A stretch of 40,284 nt of DNA, from the NCBI GenBank assembly GCA_934533005.1, contig CAKTBC010000006.1, positions 1-40,284 on the forward strand. The letters are read 5' to 3'. Shown here in pieces: positions 14,521 through 22,375 of the stretch (position 1 is its first letter; each line of letters opens with the position of its first letter). This stretch comes from an uncultured Oscillospiraceae bacterium. Its GTDB lineage: Bacteria; Bacillota; Clostridia; Oscillospirales; Oscillospiraceae. A program made the position numbers and the translations under genes. The notes below the pieces were generated by a model. That model did no database searches and was not told where the DNA came from. It saw only the letters and a list, made by a program, of their open reading frames with translations.

Positions 14521-14646
14521 GATTCTGCCCTGTCCTTTTGCCTGAGAGTTTCGGCCCGGAATGCGAGCCTTGCACCTTCGGCACCCGATCAAACGGGATT
14601 CTCCAGAGTGTCCTCCACTTTCAGTCTCTCAAATCGATCCTGAAAG
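14521..14646 (-). promoter_or_regulatory. Glycine riboswitch, single aptamer with 5' ghost stem
   Basis: The minus strand shows the conserved glycine-aptamer blocks in order: ACTCTGGAGAA (around 14599-14609), GGTGCCGAAGGTGCAAGGC, then ACTCTCAGGCAAAAGGACAG (14530-14549). Only one complete aptamer is present. Just 5' of it CTTTCAG (14640-14646) and CTGAAAG (14618-14624) form a stem in the place where tandem riboswitches have the other aptamer, as described for singlet 'ghost-aptamer' types. It is followed by a terminator and the AGCS symporter. Whether glycine turns the gene on or off is not deducible here. Confidence 0.93.
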
Positions 14647-14667
14647 CTTCTATGGAATTCGAGTGTT

Positions 14668-14696
14668 ACCTTACCATAGTTTCGCCGTACTGTCAA
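14668..14696 (-). promoter_or_regulatory. Promoter of the glycine riboswitch-symporter unit
   Basis: Minus-strand -35 TTGACA (14691-14696) and -10 TAAGGT (14668-14673) with a 17-bp spacer, starting transcription about 15 nt before the ghost stem. Confidence 0.8.
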
Positions 14697-14734
14697 CAAA
14701 AAGTTTTTCTGTTGCGGACATTTTTCTTCATATC

Positions 14735-14768
14735 AAAAACTCCCTGCCAAAAGCGACAGAGAGTTTTT
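14735..14768 (-). terminator. Terminator of the molybdenum hydroxylase operon
   Basis: The arms AAAAACTCCCTGCC (14735-14748) and GACAGAGAGTTTTT (14755-14768) form a 14-bp stem with G-U pairs. The T-run is part of the 3' arm on the minus strand. It lies directly after the stop of the large subunit gene. Confidence 0.75.
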
Positions 14769-14770
14769 GT

Positions 14771-17047
14771 TTATTTCGTTGCCATGGCGATCTGCTCGGG
14801 CGTGATGGGGAGCTCGCAAAACCGCTTCCCGGTGGCGTTGTATACCGCGTCGGCGATCGCCGGGAGAGGCGTGTTGATGACGACCTCGCCGATGGACTTT
14901 GCGCCGTACGGCCCGGTCTCCTCGTAGCTTGACTCGAACGCGACGGAGATATGGCCGATGTCCTGCCGTGTCGGGATCTTGTACTGCATAAACGAGCTTT
15001 CTACCGGCATGCCGCGGCGGTCGTAGGTAACATTTTCCGTGAGCGCCATGCCAATGCCCTGCAATATGCCGCCCTCGGCCTGCACACGGGCGAGATTCGG
15101 GTTGATGGGCGTGCCGCAGTCCACGGCGGCGACAAAGTTTACGACCTGCGTTTCCCCGGTCTCGCGGTCAAGCTCGATCTCGGCCGCGCCCACCATGAAC
15201 GGCGGGGGCGAGATCGGCGAGGTGTGCGTCACGGTCGCTTCGAGCACGACCGTTCCGCCGCACTGCGAGGCGAGCGCGAGCTCCTCGAGTGTGACGGACT
15301 TCTCCCCGTCCGCGGTCTCGGCACAGCTGCCGGTGAGGATCACGTCGGCCGCATCGCAGCCGAGCTTTTGCGCGGCAAACGCCGCGATCTTTTCGCGCAG
15401 AGCGAGCGCGCACTCCTCTACGGCCTTGCCGGTGACATACGTCGTGCTGGAGGCATAGGAGCCGGAGTCGTAGGGCGAGGAATCCGTGTCCGCGCCGAGA
15501 ACGGAGATATTCTCCAGCGGACAGTCGAGCGCTTCGGCGGCGATCTGCGCGAGGATGGTGTCGCAGCCGGTGCCCATGTCCGCCGCGCCGATAGAGAGAG
15601 TGTACCCGCCGCCGTCGTTCAGCTTGAGCGTCGCGCTGCCGACATCCACATTGTTGATACCGGAGCCCTGCATCGCCATGCCCATGCCGACGGCGCGCAC
15701 CTTGCCCCCGCCCATATCGCGGCAGGGATATTTTTCATCCCAGCCGATGCGCTGCCGTACACTTTCGAGACACGCCTCGAGCGCGCAGCTCGTGTTCTCC
15801 TGCCCGTAATAGGCGGGCATTATCTCACCCTCGCGGGGGATATTGCGCTTTCGTATCTCAAAGGGATCAATGCCGAGGCGCGCGGCCAATTCGTTTACGG
15901 CGGATTCCACGGCGAAGAGGCCCTGCGTTGCGCCGTAGCCGCGGTAGGCGCCGGAGGACATGTGGTTGGTGTACACCACGTCGTACACGAACCGGTACGC
16001 CTCGGCTTTGGCGTAAAGCGGAATGGATTTATGGCCGGAGAGGCCGACAGTCGTGGGGCCGTGTTCGCCGTAAGCGCCGGTATTGGAGAGTGTATAGAGA
16101 TCGATGCCGCGCACGATGCCGTTCTTGTCCGCACCGAGACGGACGTGCATTTCCATTTCGTGGCGCGGGCTGCCCGCGATCATGCACTCGCGGCGGTCGA
16201 AAAGGATCATGCTCGGCTTTTTCGTCATCCATGTGACGAACGCCGGGTAAACAGCGCTCACCGCCGTCTGCTTCGCGCCGAACCCGCCGCCGACGCGCGG
16301 CTTGGTCACGCGGATCTTTGAGCGCGGGATGTGCAGGGCGTTCGCCACGATGCGGCGTGTGTGGAACACGATCTGCGTGGAGCTCACAATGTGCAGCCGC
16401 CCATAGGTGTCGATCGTGCAGAACGTGCGGAACGTCTCCATCGGCGTCTGCTGGCAGGCCTTCGTGTGGTATACGCGGTCGATGACGATATCACAGTCAC
16501 GGAGCACGGCGTCAATGTCGCCCTTGCCGTCGGCCTCATGCGCGCAGAGATTACGCCGGTTGTCCGCGCCGACGGGACATTGCGCCTCCCAGTTTTCCTC
16601 CGGATGGACGAGCACGGGGTTATCGAGTGCTGTGTGGAAATCGAGCACCGGCTCGAGCACGTCGTACTCGACCTTTACGAGCTTCATCGCCTTATCGACG
16701 CACGCCTCATCCTCTCCGGCGAGAATGGCGACAACGTCGCCCGCAAAGCGGACGTGGCGGTCGATGACGAGCCGGTCGAGCGGGCTCGGCTCCGGCGCGG
16801 TCTGCCCGGCCTGCGTATAGCGCCGGGCATTTTGCGGCACGTCCTTCCACGTGAAGACAGCCTCCATGCCGGGTACGCGCATGGCGCGAGAGGTGTCGAT
16901 CTCGCGAACGATGGCGTTCGCGTGCGGCGAGCGGAGGAGCTTTACTACGAGGCAGTTTTCGGGCGCGATGTCCTCGGTGTAGACCGGCTGACCGGTCACG
17001 AGCTGCATGGCATCTATTTTGCGCACGCCCTGACGGACGGTGTTCAT
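14771..17047 (-). CDS. Molybdenum hydroxylase large subunit (xanthine dehydrogenase family)
   Basis: Molybdopterin-binding subunit of a xanthine dehydrogenase/aldehyde oxidase-type enzyme, 758 aa. An N-terminal aldehyde-oxidase-like domain (about 1-145) leads to the Mo-cofactor domain with VGGGFGAKQ (252-260), SSGAYRGYGATQG (364-376), the Gln/Ser-rich cofactor contacts around MGTGCDT (491-497), and GAKSIGE, whose Glu721 is the predicted catalytic base. Reaction: water-derived hydroxylation of a purine, aldehyde or N-heterocycle. Arg369 in AYRGYG matches a substrate-region arginine of purine hydroxylases, so a purine substrate is plausible but unproved. The ATG at 17047 overlaps the preceding gene as ATGA, with AAGGAGGAGA upstream. 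It is last of the FAD, Fe-S, Mo gene order. Confidence 0.92.
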   Translation of the reverse strand: MNTVRQGVRKIDAMQLVTGQPVYTEDIAPENCLVVKLLRSPHANAIVREIDTSRAMRVPGMEAVFTWKDVPQNARRYTQAGQTAPEPSPLDRLVIDRHVRFAGDVVAILAGEDEACVDKAMKLVKVEYDVLEPVLDFHTALDNPVLVHPEENWEAQCPVGADNRRNLCAHEADGKGDIDAVLRDCDIVIDRVYHTKACQQTPMETFRTFCTIDTYGRLHIVSSTQIVFHTRRIVANALHIPRSKIRVTKPRVGGGFGAKQTAVSAVYPAFVTWMTKKPSMILFDRRECMIAGSPRHEMEMHVRLGADKNGIVRGIDLYTLSNTGAYGEHGPTTVGLSGHKSIPLYAKAEAYRFVYDVVYTNHMSSGAYRGYGATQGLFAVESAVNELAARLGIDPFEIRKRNIPREGEIMPAYYGQENTSCALEACLESVRQRIGWDEKYPCRDMGGGKVRAVGMGMAMQGSGINNVDVGSATLKLNDGGGYTLSIGAADMGTGCDTILAQIAAEALDCPLENISVLGADTDSSPYDSGSYASSTTYVTGKAVEECALALREKIAAFAAQKLGCDAADVILTGSCAETADGEKSVTLEELALASQCGGTVVLEATVTHTSPISPPPFMVGAAEIELDRETGETQVVNFVAAVDCGTPINPNLARVQAEGGILQGIGMALTENVTYDRRGMPVESSFMQYKIPTRQDIGHISVAFESSYEETGPYGAKSIGEVVINTPLPAIADAVYNATGKRFCELPITPEQIAMATK

Positions 17048-17514
17048 TCGCTCTCCTCCTTCGCCTTTTTCCACGCGAGGAAGCTCTGTATGCCGCGAAG
17101 CTGGCCTTCATAGCCGGAGCAGCGGCAGAGATTGCCCGCCAGATATTCCCGGATCTCGTCCTCGTCCGGGTCGGGGTTTTCACGGAGGAGCGCGAGCGTA
17201 TTCATAATAAAGCCGCTGTTGCAGAACCCGCATTGCTCCGCGCCCTGATCGGCGAGGAACGCGCCGAATTCCGCGGCTTCCTCTTGCAGACCTTCGAGCG
17301 TCGTGACGCTCCGATCCTGCACACGCGCGGCAAGCGTCGCGCACGAGAGGACGGGCGTGCCGTCCAGATACACGGTGCAGAGCCCGCAGTTGCCGGTGCC
17401 GCAGCCGCGCTTGACGCTTTTACAGCCGAGCCGCCGCACGAGATCGAGCAGCAGCGTGTCCGGCGAGATATCCGTGGACACTCTCTTTTCGTTGAGTGTG
17501 AAGGTAAGCTTCAT
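17044..17514 (-). CDS. Molybdenum hydroxylase [2Fe-2S] subunit
   Basis: Small iron-sulfur subunit, 156 aa, that passes electrons from the molybdenum site to FAD. The first, plant-ferredoxin-like cluster is bound by Cys38, Cys43, Cys46 and Cys58 (C-x4-C-x2-C-x11-C). The second, all-helical domain binds its cluster through CGFC (Cys95, Cys98) and CRC (Cys130, Cys132). Both clusters look complete and length is normal. It overlaps both neighbours by 4 nt, so the three subunits are translationally coupled. Confidence 0.96.
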   Translation of the reverse strand: MKLTFTLNEKRVSTDISPDTLLLDLVRRLGCKSVKRGCGTGNCGLCTVYLDGTPVLSCATLAARVQDRSVTTLEGLQEEAAEFGAFLADQGAEQCGFCNSGFIMNTLALLRENPDPDEDEIREYLAGNLCRCSGYEGQLRGIQSFLAWKKAKEESE

Positions 17515-18278
17515 TTCGCGCCTCCTTCCAGCGTTTCCACGGCGCGGCGGACGAGCACGCGGGCGAGATGCTTCCGGTATTCGGCGCTGCCGCGCAGATT
17601 CGAGCCGGTCACAAGCTGCGCACAGACGAGCTCCGGCAGTTCCTCCGGCGTTCCCTGCGGCGCGAGCACGACCGCCTTTCCGGGCCGCGCGCCGATGGCA
17701 AAGCGGTATTCCCCGCTCTCCAGCCGGGCCGCGGCGCAGGTGAGCGAGGGGAAATCCGTCCTCGTCGGGCGCACAGACTGATAGAAAAAGGCGGCGTTTT
17801 CCTTTGGGATATGCACGCGCACGAGAATATCCCGGTCAAAGGGCATTTCGGCAAAGCGCGCCAGCGGGACGATACCGCCCTTATAGAGCTCTACTGAGGC
17901 GTTCAGCGCAAGGAGCAGCGTGAGTACGTCCGAAAAGCCGAACCGGCCATAGACGCTCCCGCCGAGCGTTGCGGTATTCCGAAACTGCACGCCGACGATG
18001 TGGCGCAGCGCTTCGCGCACGGTGCCGTTTGTATAGGCGTTCAACGCCCCGTTCGTTTCGAGCGCACGCAGCGAGACCATTGCGCCGGCGGTGAACCCTT
18101 CCGGCGTTTCCTCGATCGTGTCAAGGCCGAGACCGGAGAGGTCGATCGCCGTGCCGGCGGTGCCTCGCTGCATTTTGAGCCAGAGCATGCCGCCGAGAAC
18201 GCGGCTCGTGCGCTTCTGGTTGAGCGCCCACGCCTCCTCGAGCGTGGCGGGGCGGACGTATTCGCGAATGGTGATCAT
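17511..18278 (-). CDS. Molybdenum hydroxylase FAD-binding subunit
   Basis: FAD subunit of the CO dehydrogenase/xanthine dehydrogenase medium-chain family, 255 aa, somewhat shorter than the usual 280-290. Visible signatures: VLGGMLWLKMQ (28-37), corresponding to the GGxT FAD pyrophosphate loop although the T is not conserved, and TATLGGSVYGRFGFSD at about 100-115, the second FAD motif. A C-terminal domain of about 80 residues follows. I start it at the ATG at 18278, with ACGGAGAAG about 10 nt upstream. It is first in the operon; a 10-bp hairpin lies in its leader. Confidence 0.87.
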   Translation of the reverse strand: MITIREYVRPATLEEAWALNQKRTSRVLGGMLWLKMQRGTAGTAIDLSGLGLDTIEETPEGFTAGAMVSLRALETNGALNAYTNGTVREALRHIVGVQFRNTATLGGSVYGRFGFSDVLTLLLALNASVELYKGGIVPLARFAEMPFDRDILVRVHIPKENAAFFYQSVRPTRTDFPSLTCAAARLESGEYRFAIGARPGKAVVLAPQGTPEELPELVCAQLVTGSNLRGSAEYRKHLARVLVRRAVETLEGGAK

Positions 18279-18308
18279 GGGTATAGCTTCTCCGTAAAGA
18301 ATATTTTT

Positions 18309-18342
18309 GAAAAACGGCGGAAAGCCGCAGAAGCGGCTTTCC
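18309..18342 (-). terminator. Hairpin with T-run in front of the molybdenum hydroxylase operon
   Basis: GGAAAGCCGC (18333-18342 on the minus strand) pairs perfectly with GCGGCTTTCC (18319-18328) around a TTCT loop, followed by GCCGTTTTTC. It can be the terminator of the upstream herA-like gene or an attenuator in the leader of the hydroxylase operon. A weak promoter candidate (TTGTGC, 17 bp, TATACG) lies just upstream of it. Confidence 0.6.
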
Positions 18343-18375
18343 ATATTCGTATATTTGATTTGCGGCAGGAGCACA

Positions 18376-18506
18376 AACCCCTCAGTCACGGCGCTTTACG
18401 CCGTGCCAGCTCCCCTATTAGGGGAGCCAAGCCGGTTTGCCGCAATCTTACTTGCCTCTCCTAACAGGGGAGGTGGGTTTCGCCGCAGGCAAAAGCCGGA
18501 GGGGTT
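18376..18506. repeat. Dispersed palindromic intergenic repeat, copy 1
   Basis: A 131-bp element with outer inverted ends AACCCCTC and GAGGGGTT. Inside are the palindrome CTCCCCTATTAGGGGAG, a GCGTAAAGC-type hairpin (CACGGCG-CTTTA-CGCCGTG) and a second CTCTCCTAACAGGGGAG half-palindrome. It resembles copy 2 at 22538-22661 in ends, core and spacing. It codes for nothing visible and looks like a MITE- or REP-like element; repeats of this look are, from memory, common in gut Clostridia. Confidence 0.8.
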
Positions 18507-18519
18507 CCCGTGCAGCGTT

Positions 18520-20148
18520 TTACTTTTTCAGGATACCCAGCAGGCCGCGCTTGAGCATCTGGCCGCCGGCGGAGATGAGCTGCGTTTCGATCTTGGAGCG
18601 GATGCGCTCGGCTTTGCGCTTCTCTTCGGCTTCCTTCTTCTCCTTTTCGCGCTCGGCCTTGCGGCGCGCCTCGTCCTCCAGCTTCTGAGCACGGCGGCGC
18701 TCCTCATCCTCGAGCTTCTGCGCGCGGCGGCGCGCTTCGTCCTCGAGCTTCTGGGCACGCTTTTCGTCCGCCTCCGCCTGCTTCTGGCGCTGCTTTTCCT
18801 CTTCGGCGGCGCGCTTCTTCTCGTCGAGCCGCTCCTGCTCCTGCGCGAGCGCGTCCTCCGCGGCCTTCACCTCGTCGGCGAGCACTTCGTAGGCGGAGAC
18901 ATTATCCACGCTCTCGTCATACTTTTCCATGCCGTCGCGGAGGATGGTCTTGGCGCGCGTCATGGCTTCCGGCGCGCCCATCAGGCTCTGCGGACAGATG
19001 ATCTTTGTGCGCTGCACCATGGCGGGGATACCGTCCTCGCCGAGGAACGAAGTGAGCGCTTCGCCCACGCCCAGCTCCATGATCGCGTCCTCGGCGTTGA
19101 ACGCCGGATTTTCGCGGAAGGACTGCGCTGCCACGCGCACCGCCTTGAGCTCGGTGGGTGTATAGGCGCGCAGCGCGTGCTGCACGCGGTTGGAAAGCTG
19201 CGCGAGCACGGTGTTCGGTACGTCCGCCGGGCTCTGCGTTACAAAGAACACGCCGATACCGCGCGAGCGGATCAGCTTCACGGTCTGCTCGATCTTCTGC
19301 ACGAGCACCGCCGGGGCGTCGCGGAAGAGCATGTGCGCCTCATCAAAGAAGAACACGAGCTTCGGCTTTTCCTGATCACCGACCTCCGGCATCGTCTCGA
19401 AGAGCTCCGAGAGCATCCAGAGAAGGAAACTCGCGTACAGCGTCGGGTTCTGCACAAGCTTGACGCAGTCGAGCACGTTGATCATGCCGCGGCCGTCGGC
19501 ATCGGTGCGGATCCAGTCGTTCACATCGAGCGCGGGCTCGCCGAAGAACAGCTCGCCGCCCTCTTTTTCCAGCGGCAGCAGCGCGCGGAGGATGGCCGCG
19601 ACGGACTGCGTGGTGATGTTGCCATATTTCATGCGGTAATCTTCGCGGTGGTCGTTCGCGTAGTTGAGCAGCGCGCGGAGATCCTTAAGATCGTCCAGCA
19701 GCAGCCCGCGGTCATCCGCGATGCGGAAAACGATCTGCAAAACGCCCTCCTGCACCTCGCTCAGGCCGAGAATGCGGGAGAGAAGCTCGGGGCCCATCTC
19801 GCTCACAGTGGCGCGCACGGCATGGCCGCCGGTCTGGTAGATATCCCAGAACGTGGTAGGGTAGCCGCGGTAAGCAAACTTGCCGGTGAGACCGAAGCGC
19901 TCAACGCGCTCACGCATGTCCTCGCTGTCCACGCCGGGGGCGCAGATACCGGCGACATCGCCCTTCACGTCACACAGGAATACAGGCACGCCCGCATCGG
20001 AGAGGGATTCCGCCAGCACCTTCATCGTGATGGTCTTGCCGGTGCCGGTCGCACCGGCGATCAGGCCGTGCCGGTTGCACATGGAAAGGGGAAGCTCCAC
20101 CCGGTCTTCGCCGGAAAGGCCGAGATAGATTTTGCCGTTATCGTACAT
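18520..20148 (-). CDS. HerA-like ATPase (DUF853 family)
   Basis: FtsK/HerA-superfamily ATPase, 542 aa, cytoplasmic. The Walker A motif is GATGTGKT (32-39), followed by CDVKGDVAG. Walker B is VFFFDEAHMLF at about 260, and a sensor-type FVTQSPADVP follows. This is the arrangement of the DUF853/YjgR branch of HerA-like helicases, whose cellular role is not settled. The last 110 residues are a highly charged coiled coil with repeats of the type KLEDEARRRAQ, ending in an amphipathic segment (QMLKRGLLGILKK). It has its own promoter at 20196-20224 and GGAGGT upstream. No NurA nuclease or phage-defence partner is next to it. Confidence 0.88.
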   Translation of the reverse strand: MYDNGKIYLGLSGEDRVELPLSMCNRHGLIAGATGTGKTITMKVLAESLSDAGVPVFLCDVKGDVAGICAPGVDSEDMRERVERFGLTGKFAYRGYPTTFWDIYQTGGHAVRATVSEMGPELLSRILGLSEVQEGVLQIVFRIADDRGLLLDDLKDLRALLNYANDHREDYRMKYGNITTQSVAAILRALLPLEKEGGELFFGEPALDVNDWIRTDADGRGMINVLDCVKLVQNPTLYASFLLWMLSELFETMPEVGDQEKPKLVFFFDEAHMLFRDAPAVLVQKIEQTVKLIRSRGIGVFFVTQSPADVPNTVLAQLSNRVQHALRAYTPTELKAVRVAAQSFRENPAFNAEDAIMELGVGEALTSFLGEDGIPAMVQRTKIICPQSLMGAPEAMTRAKTILRDGMEKYDESVDNVSAYEVLADEVKAAEDALAQEQERLDEKKRAAEEEKQRQKQAEADEKRAQKLEDEARRRAQKLEDEERRRAQKLEDEARRKAEREKEKKEAEEKRKAERIRSKIETQLISAGGQMLKRGLLGILKK

Positions 20149-20195
20149 GATCGCGCCAACCTCCGTATATGTATTATCTTTGATTGCCGACTTTC

Positions 20196-20224
20196 ATTAT
20201 AACCGCCGATCTGCCGCTGTGCAA
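20196..20224 (-). promoter_or_regulatory. Promoter of the HerA-like gene
   Basis: Minus-strand -35 TTGCAC (20219-20224) and perfect -10 TATAAT (20196-20201) with a 17-bp spacer, just beyond the terminator of the ribosomal operon. Confidence 0.75.
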
Positions 20225-20227
20225 CAG

Positions 20228-20261
20228 AAAAAGCTCCCATCCCGGAGGATGAGAGCTTTTT
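20228..20261. terminator. Terminator of the rplJ-rpsR operon
   Basis: AAAAAGCTCTCATCC pairs with GGATGGGAGCTTTTT (20247-20261 with 20228-20242, one G-U), with T-runs on both exits. It ends the ribosomal operon before the herA promoter. Confidence 0.9.
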
Positions 20262-20280
20262 GGTCGATAAAAAACCGAAA

Positions 20281-20526
20281 TCAGTCGGTCACGTAAGGCA
20301 GGATAGCGACCTGACGGGCACGCTTGATCGCCTCGGTGAGCAGACGCTGATGGTAGGCGCAGGCGCCGGTGGTGCGGCGGGGCAGGATCTTGCTGCGCTC
20401 GGACAGGTACTTGCGCAGCTTGACGGTGTCCTTGTAGTCGATATACTCGGCCTTATCCACACAGAACTGGCAGACCTTTCTGCGCTTGCGGTTCTTCTGC
20501 GGGGCAGCGGACTTATCAAAAGCCAT
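20281..20526 (-). CDS. rpsR: Ribosomal protein bS18
   Basis: Small-subunit protein S18, 81 aa, which binds 16S rRNA together with S6. It shows the family core KVCQFCVDKAEYIDYKD and LRKYLSERSKILPRRTTGAC. The CxxC near the N-terminus (CQFC, together with the later GAC) is of the zinc-binding type. Last in rpsF-ssb-rpsR, 25 nt after ssb. Confidence 0.97.
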   Translation of the reverse strand: MAFDKSAAPQKNRKRRKVCQFCVDKAEYIDYKDTVKLRKYLSERSKILPRRTTGACAYHQRLLTEAIKRARQVAILPYVTD

Positions 20527-20551
20527 GGTTCAAAAACTCCTTTCGTGAGTG

Positions 20552-21022
20552 TCAAAACGGCAGCTGGCCGTCGTCATCGTCGATCGTCTGGAACGATCCG
20601 GCCTGCGCTTTCGCGCTGTTAAAGCCCTCGTTGGAGGGGGTGCGGGGTGCGTACTCCTGACGGGGCGCGTACTCCTGCCGCGGGGCTCCGTCATCCCGGC
20701 GCTTGCTTTCGCCGAAATAGACGTTGTCCGCCACGACCTCCGCCGCGGTACGGCGGTTGCCGTCGCGGTCGGTGTAGTCACGGATCTGCAGCCGACCGGA
20801 AACCACGATCATGCTGCCCTTCGTGAAGTACTTGGAGACGAATTCCCCGGTCTGACGCCAGGCGGACACGTTGATGAAATCGGTCTGCTTTTCACCGTTT
20901 TCACCGCGGCCGAAATCCCGGTCAACAGCAATGGAGAAGGACGCGACGGGGACGTTGGAGCCGGTATAGCGCAGCTCCGGGTCCCGCGTCAGGCGGCCCA
21001 TAAGAACGATATGATTCAGCAT
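20552..21022 (-). CDS. ssb: Single-stranded DNA-binding protein
   Basis: SSB, 156 aa. The OB-fold N-terminus is MLNHIVLMGRLTRDPELRYT, followed by VASFSIAVDRDF and the FINVSAWRQTGEFVSKYFTKG core. After about residue 110 comes a flexible Q/R/A-rich linker with a repeated RQEYAPRQEYAPR motif. The acidic partner-binding tip ends DDDDGQLPF. The ATG at 21022 has GGAGGG upstream, 14 nt after the rpsF stop. It is in the classic position between rpsF and rpsR. Confidence 0.96.
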   Translation of the reverse strand: MLNHIVLMGRLTRDPELRYTGSNVPVASFSIAVDRDFGRGENGEKQTDFINVSAWRQTGEFVSKYFTKGSMIVVSGRLQIRDYTDRDGNRRTAAEVVADNVYFGESKRRDDGAPRQEYAPRQEYAPRTPSNEGFNSAKAQAGSFQTIDDDDGQLPF

Positions 21023-21036
21023 ATCATTCCCTCCGC

Positions 21037-21333
21037 TTATTCGTAGCGCAGAGTGACAAGAGAGCGGATCACGCCGTCGGTGATGCCGAGGATACGATCC
21101 AGCTCGGCGGGAAGCTCGGGCCCGGAGGTGAACTTCACCAGCACATAGTAGCCCTCGGTGAGATAGTTGATCTCGTAGGCGAGCTTGCGCTTGCCCCACT
21201 CTTCCATCTCATCGACGGTGCCGTTCTGCTCGATCAGAGTCTTGAACTTTTCCACGATGGCCTGGGTCTCTTCCTCGGTGAGGTTGGGGTTGAGAACGTA
21301 CAGGACCTCGTATTTTTCGGTGGTCTTAGCCAT
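21037..21333 (-). CDS. rpsF: Ribosomal protein bS6
   Basis: Small-subunit protein S6, 98 aa. Family features: YEVLYVLNPNLTEEE near the N-terminus, the GKRKLAYEINYLTEGYYVL core, and the LGITDGVIRSLVTL C-terminal strand. GGAGGACAACTA precedes the ATG. It follows rplL by only 65 nt with no clear terminator between, so it is probably read through from the L10 promoter. Confidence 0.97.
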   Translation of the reverse strand: MAKTTEKYEVLYVLNPNLTEEETQAIVEKFKTLIEQNGTVDEMEEWGKRKLAYEINYLTEGYYVLVKFTSGPELPAELDRILGITDGVIRSLVTLRYE

Positions 21334-21357
21334 TAGTTGTCCTCCTTCTGGACTGTG

Positions 21358-21379
21358 GCCCCCTGCTCAGACAGGGAGC
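21358..21379 (-). other. Hairpin between rplL and rpsF
   Basis: GCTCCCTG and CAGGGGGC form an 8-bp stem (one G-U) with a TCTGAG loop, without a following T-run. It may be an RNA processing or partial pausing site that adjusts the ratio of the two halves of the operon. It does not match the S6:S18 leader motif as I remember it. Confidence 0.4.
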
Positions 21380-21398
21380 AAGGTGGATGGGATAAATC

Positions 21399-21770
21399 TT
21401 ACTTGAGTTCGACCTTCGCGCCGACGGCCTCGAGCTTGGACTTGATCTCCTCGCCCTCTTCCTTGGAGACGGCTTCCTTCAGCTTGGCGGGGACGGCTTC
21501 GACGATAGCCTTCGCCTCGGCAAGGCCCAGACCCAGCAGGCCGCGGACTTCCTTGATGACCTTGATCTTCTCAGCGCCGAACTCGGTCATGACAACGTCA
21601 AACTCGGTCTTCTCTTCGACCGGGGCAGCAGCGGCGGCAGCGGCGGGAGCAGCGGCGGCAGCGGCGGAAACGCCGAAGGTCTCCTCAAGGGCGTGGACGA
21701 GCTCAGCCAGCTCCAGCACGGAGAGAGCCTTGACTTCTTCGATCATAGCGGTAACTTTTTCGCTAGCCAT
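21399..21770 (-). CDS. rplL: Ribosomal protein bL12 (L7/L12)
   Basis: Stalk protein L7/L12, 123 aa. An N-terminal dimerisation helix (MASEKVTAMIEEVKALSVLE) leads to an Ala-rich hinge (about 37-52), then the C-terminal factor-binding domain with KIKVIKEVRGLLGLGLAEAK. AGGAGG lies upstream. It follows rplJ by 39 nt. Confidence 0.98.
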   Translation of the reverse strand: MASEKVTAMIEEVKALSVLELAELVHALEETFGVSAAAAAAPAAAAAAAPVEEKTEFDVVMTEFGAEKIKVIKEVRGLLGLGLAEAKAIVEAVPAKLKEAVSKEEGEEIKSKLEAVGAKVELK

Positions 21771-21809
21771 TTGTAATTTTCCTCCTAAAAATGATTTGTG
21801 TCTGCCGGA

Positions 21810-22340
21810 TTATTCGGCAGCGGCTTCGGCGGTCTCGAGAGAGCCGCCCTTCTGCTCCAGGATCTGACCGAGAACGACGGCCAGGCTGGTGATGGGTGCG
21901 AGCATGGTGCCGAGGACCTTGGAGTACAGGGCATCCTTGCCGGGAAGCTGAGCGATCTCATCGATGTCGGCCATCGGAAGGACTTTACCTTCCATGAAGC
22001 CGCCCTTGACCTCGAACTTGCCGTTCATCTTCTTGGCGAACTCGCTGACGATGCGGATGGGCGCGATGGGGTCGCCCTCGGTGGTGGCCAGAGAGGTGGT
22101 GCCGTTGAGCACGGAGTCAAACTCGTTGAGATTGCACTTGTCAACCGCGAAGCGGAGCAGAGTGTTCTTCACAACGGTGTACTCAATGCCGGCAGCACGC
22201 AGCTCACGGCGCAGAGCGGTATCCTCCAGAACGGTGATGCCCTTGTAGTCCACAAGGACGCCCGCCGTGGCGTTACCGATACGCTTGGTGAGTTCCTCGA
22301 CGATGGCCTGTTTCTCGCTGAGTACTTTCGCGTTAGGCAA
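21810..22340 (-). CDS. rplJ: Ribosomal protein uL10
   Basis: Stalk base protein L10, 176 aa, which carries the L12 dimers and binds 23S rRNA. It begins with MPNAKVLSEKQAIVEELTK from a TTG start codon (22338-22340), with GGAGGTGAAATCA directly upstream. The longer open frame to 22511 runs through the leader and is rejected. Family core: GVLVDYKGITVLEDTALRRELR and EYTVVKNTLLRFA. The C-terminal helix that binds L12 is present. Expression is probably autoregulated through the L10 leader at 22409-22477. Confidence 0.96.
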   Translation of the reverse strand: MPNAKVLSEKQAIVEELTKRIGNATAGVLVDYKGITVLEDTALRRELRAAGIEYTVVKNTLLRFAVDKCNLNEFDSVLNGTTSLATTEGDPIAPIRIVSEFAKKMNGKFEVKGGFMEGKVLPMADIDEIAQLPGKDALYSKVLGTMLAPITSLAVVLGQILEQKGGSLETAEAAAE

Positions 22341-22375
22341 TGATTTCACCTCCGGGGTAAATTTCTGCGCCCGAA

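Noticed and set aside
18307..20202. 631-codon plus-strand frame opposite the HerA-like gene
   Set aside because: It starts inside the hydroxylase leader and runs antisense through a clear ATPase gene. Long antisense frames are frequent here because of the GC-rich third codon positions.
20453..20461. Perfect DnaA-box sequence TTATCCACA
   Set aside because: It lies inside the rpsR coding sequence as a single copy, so it is most likely chance and not an origin.
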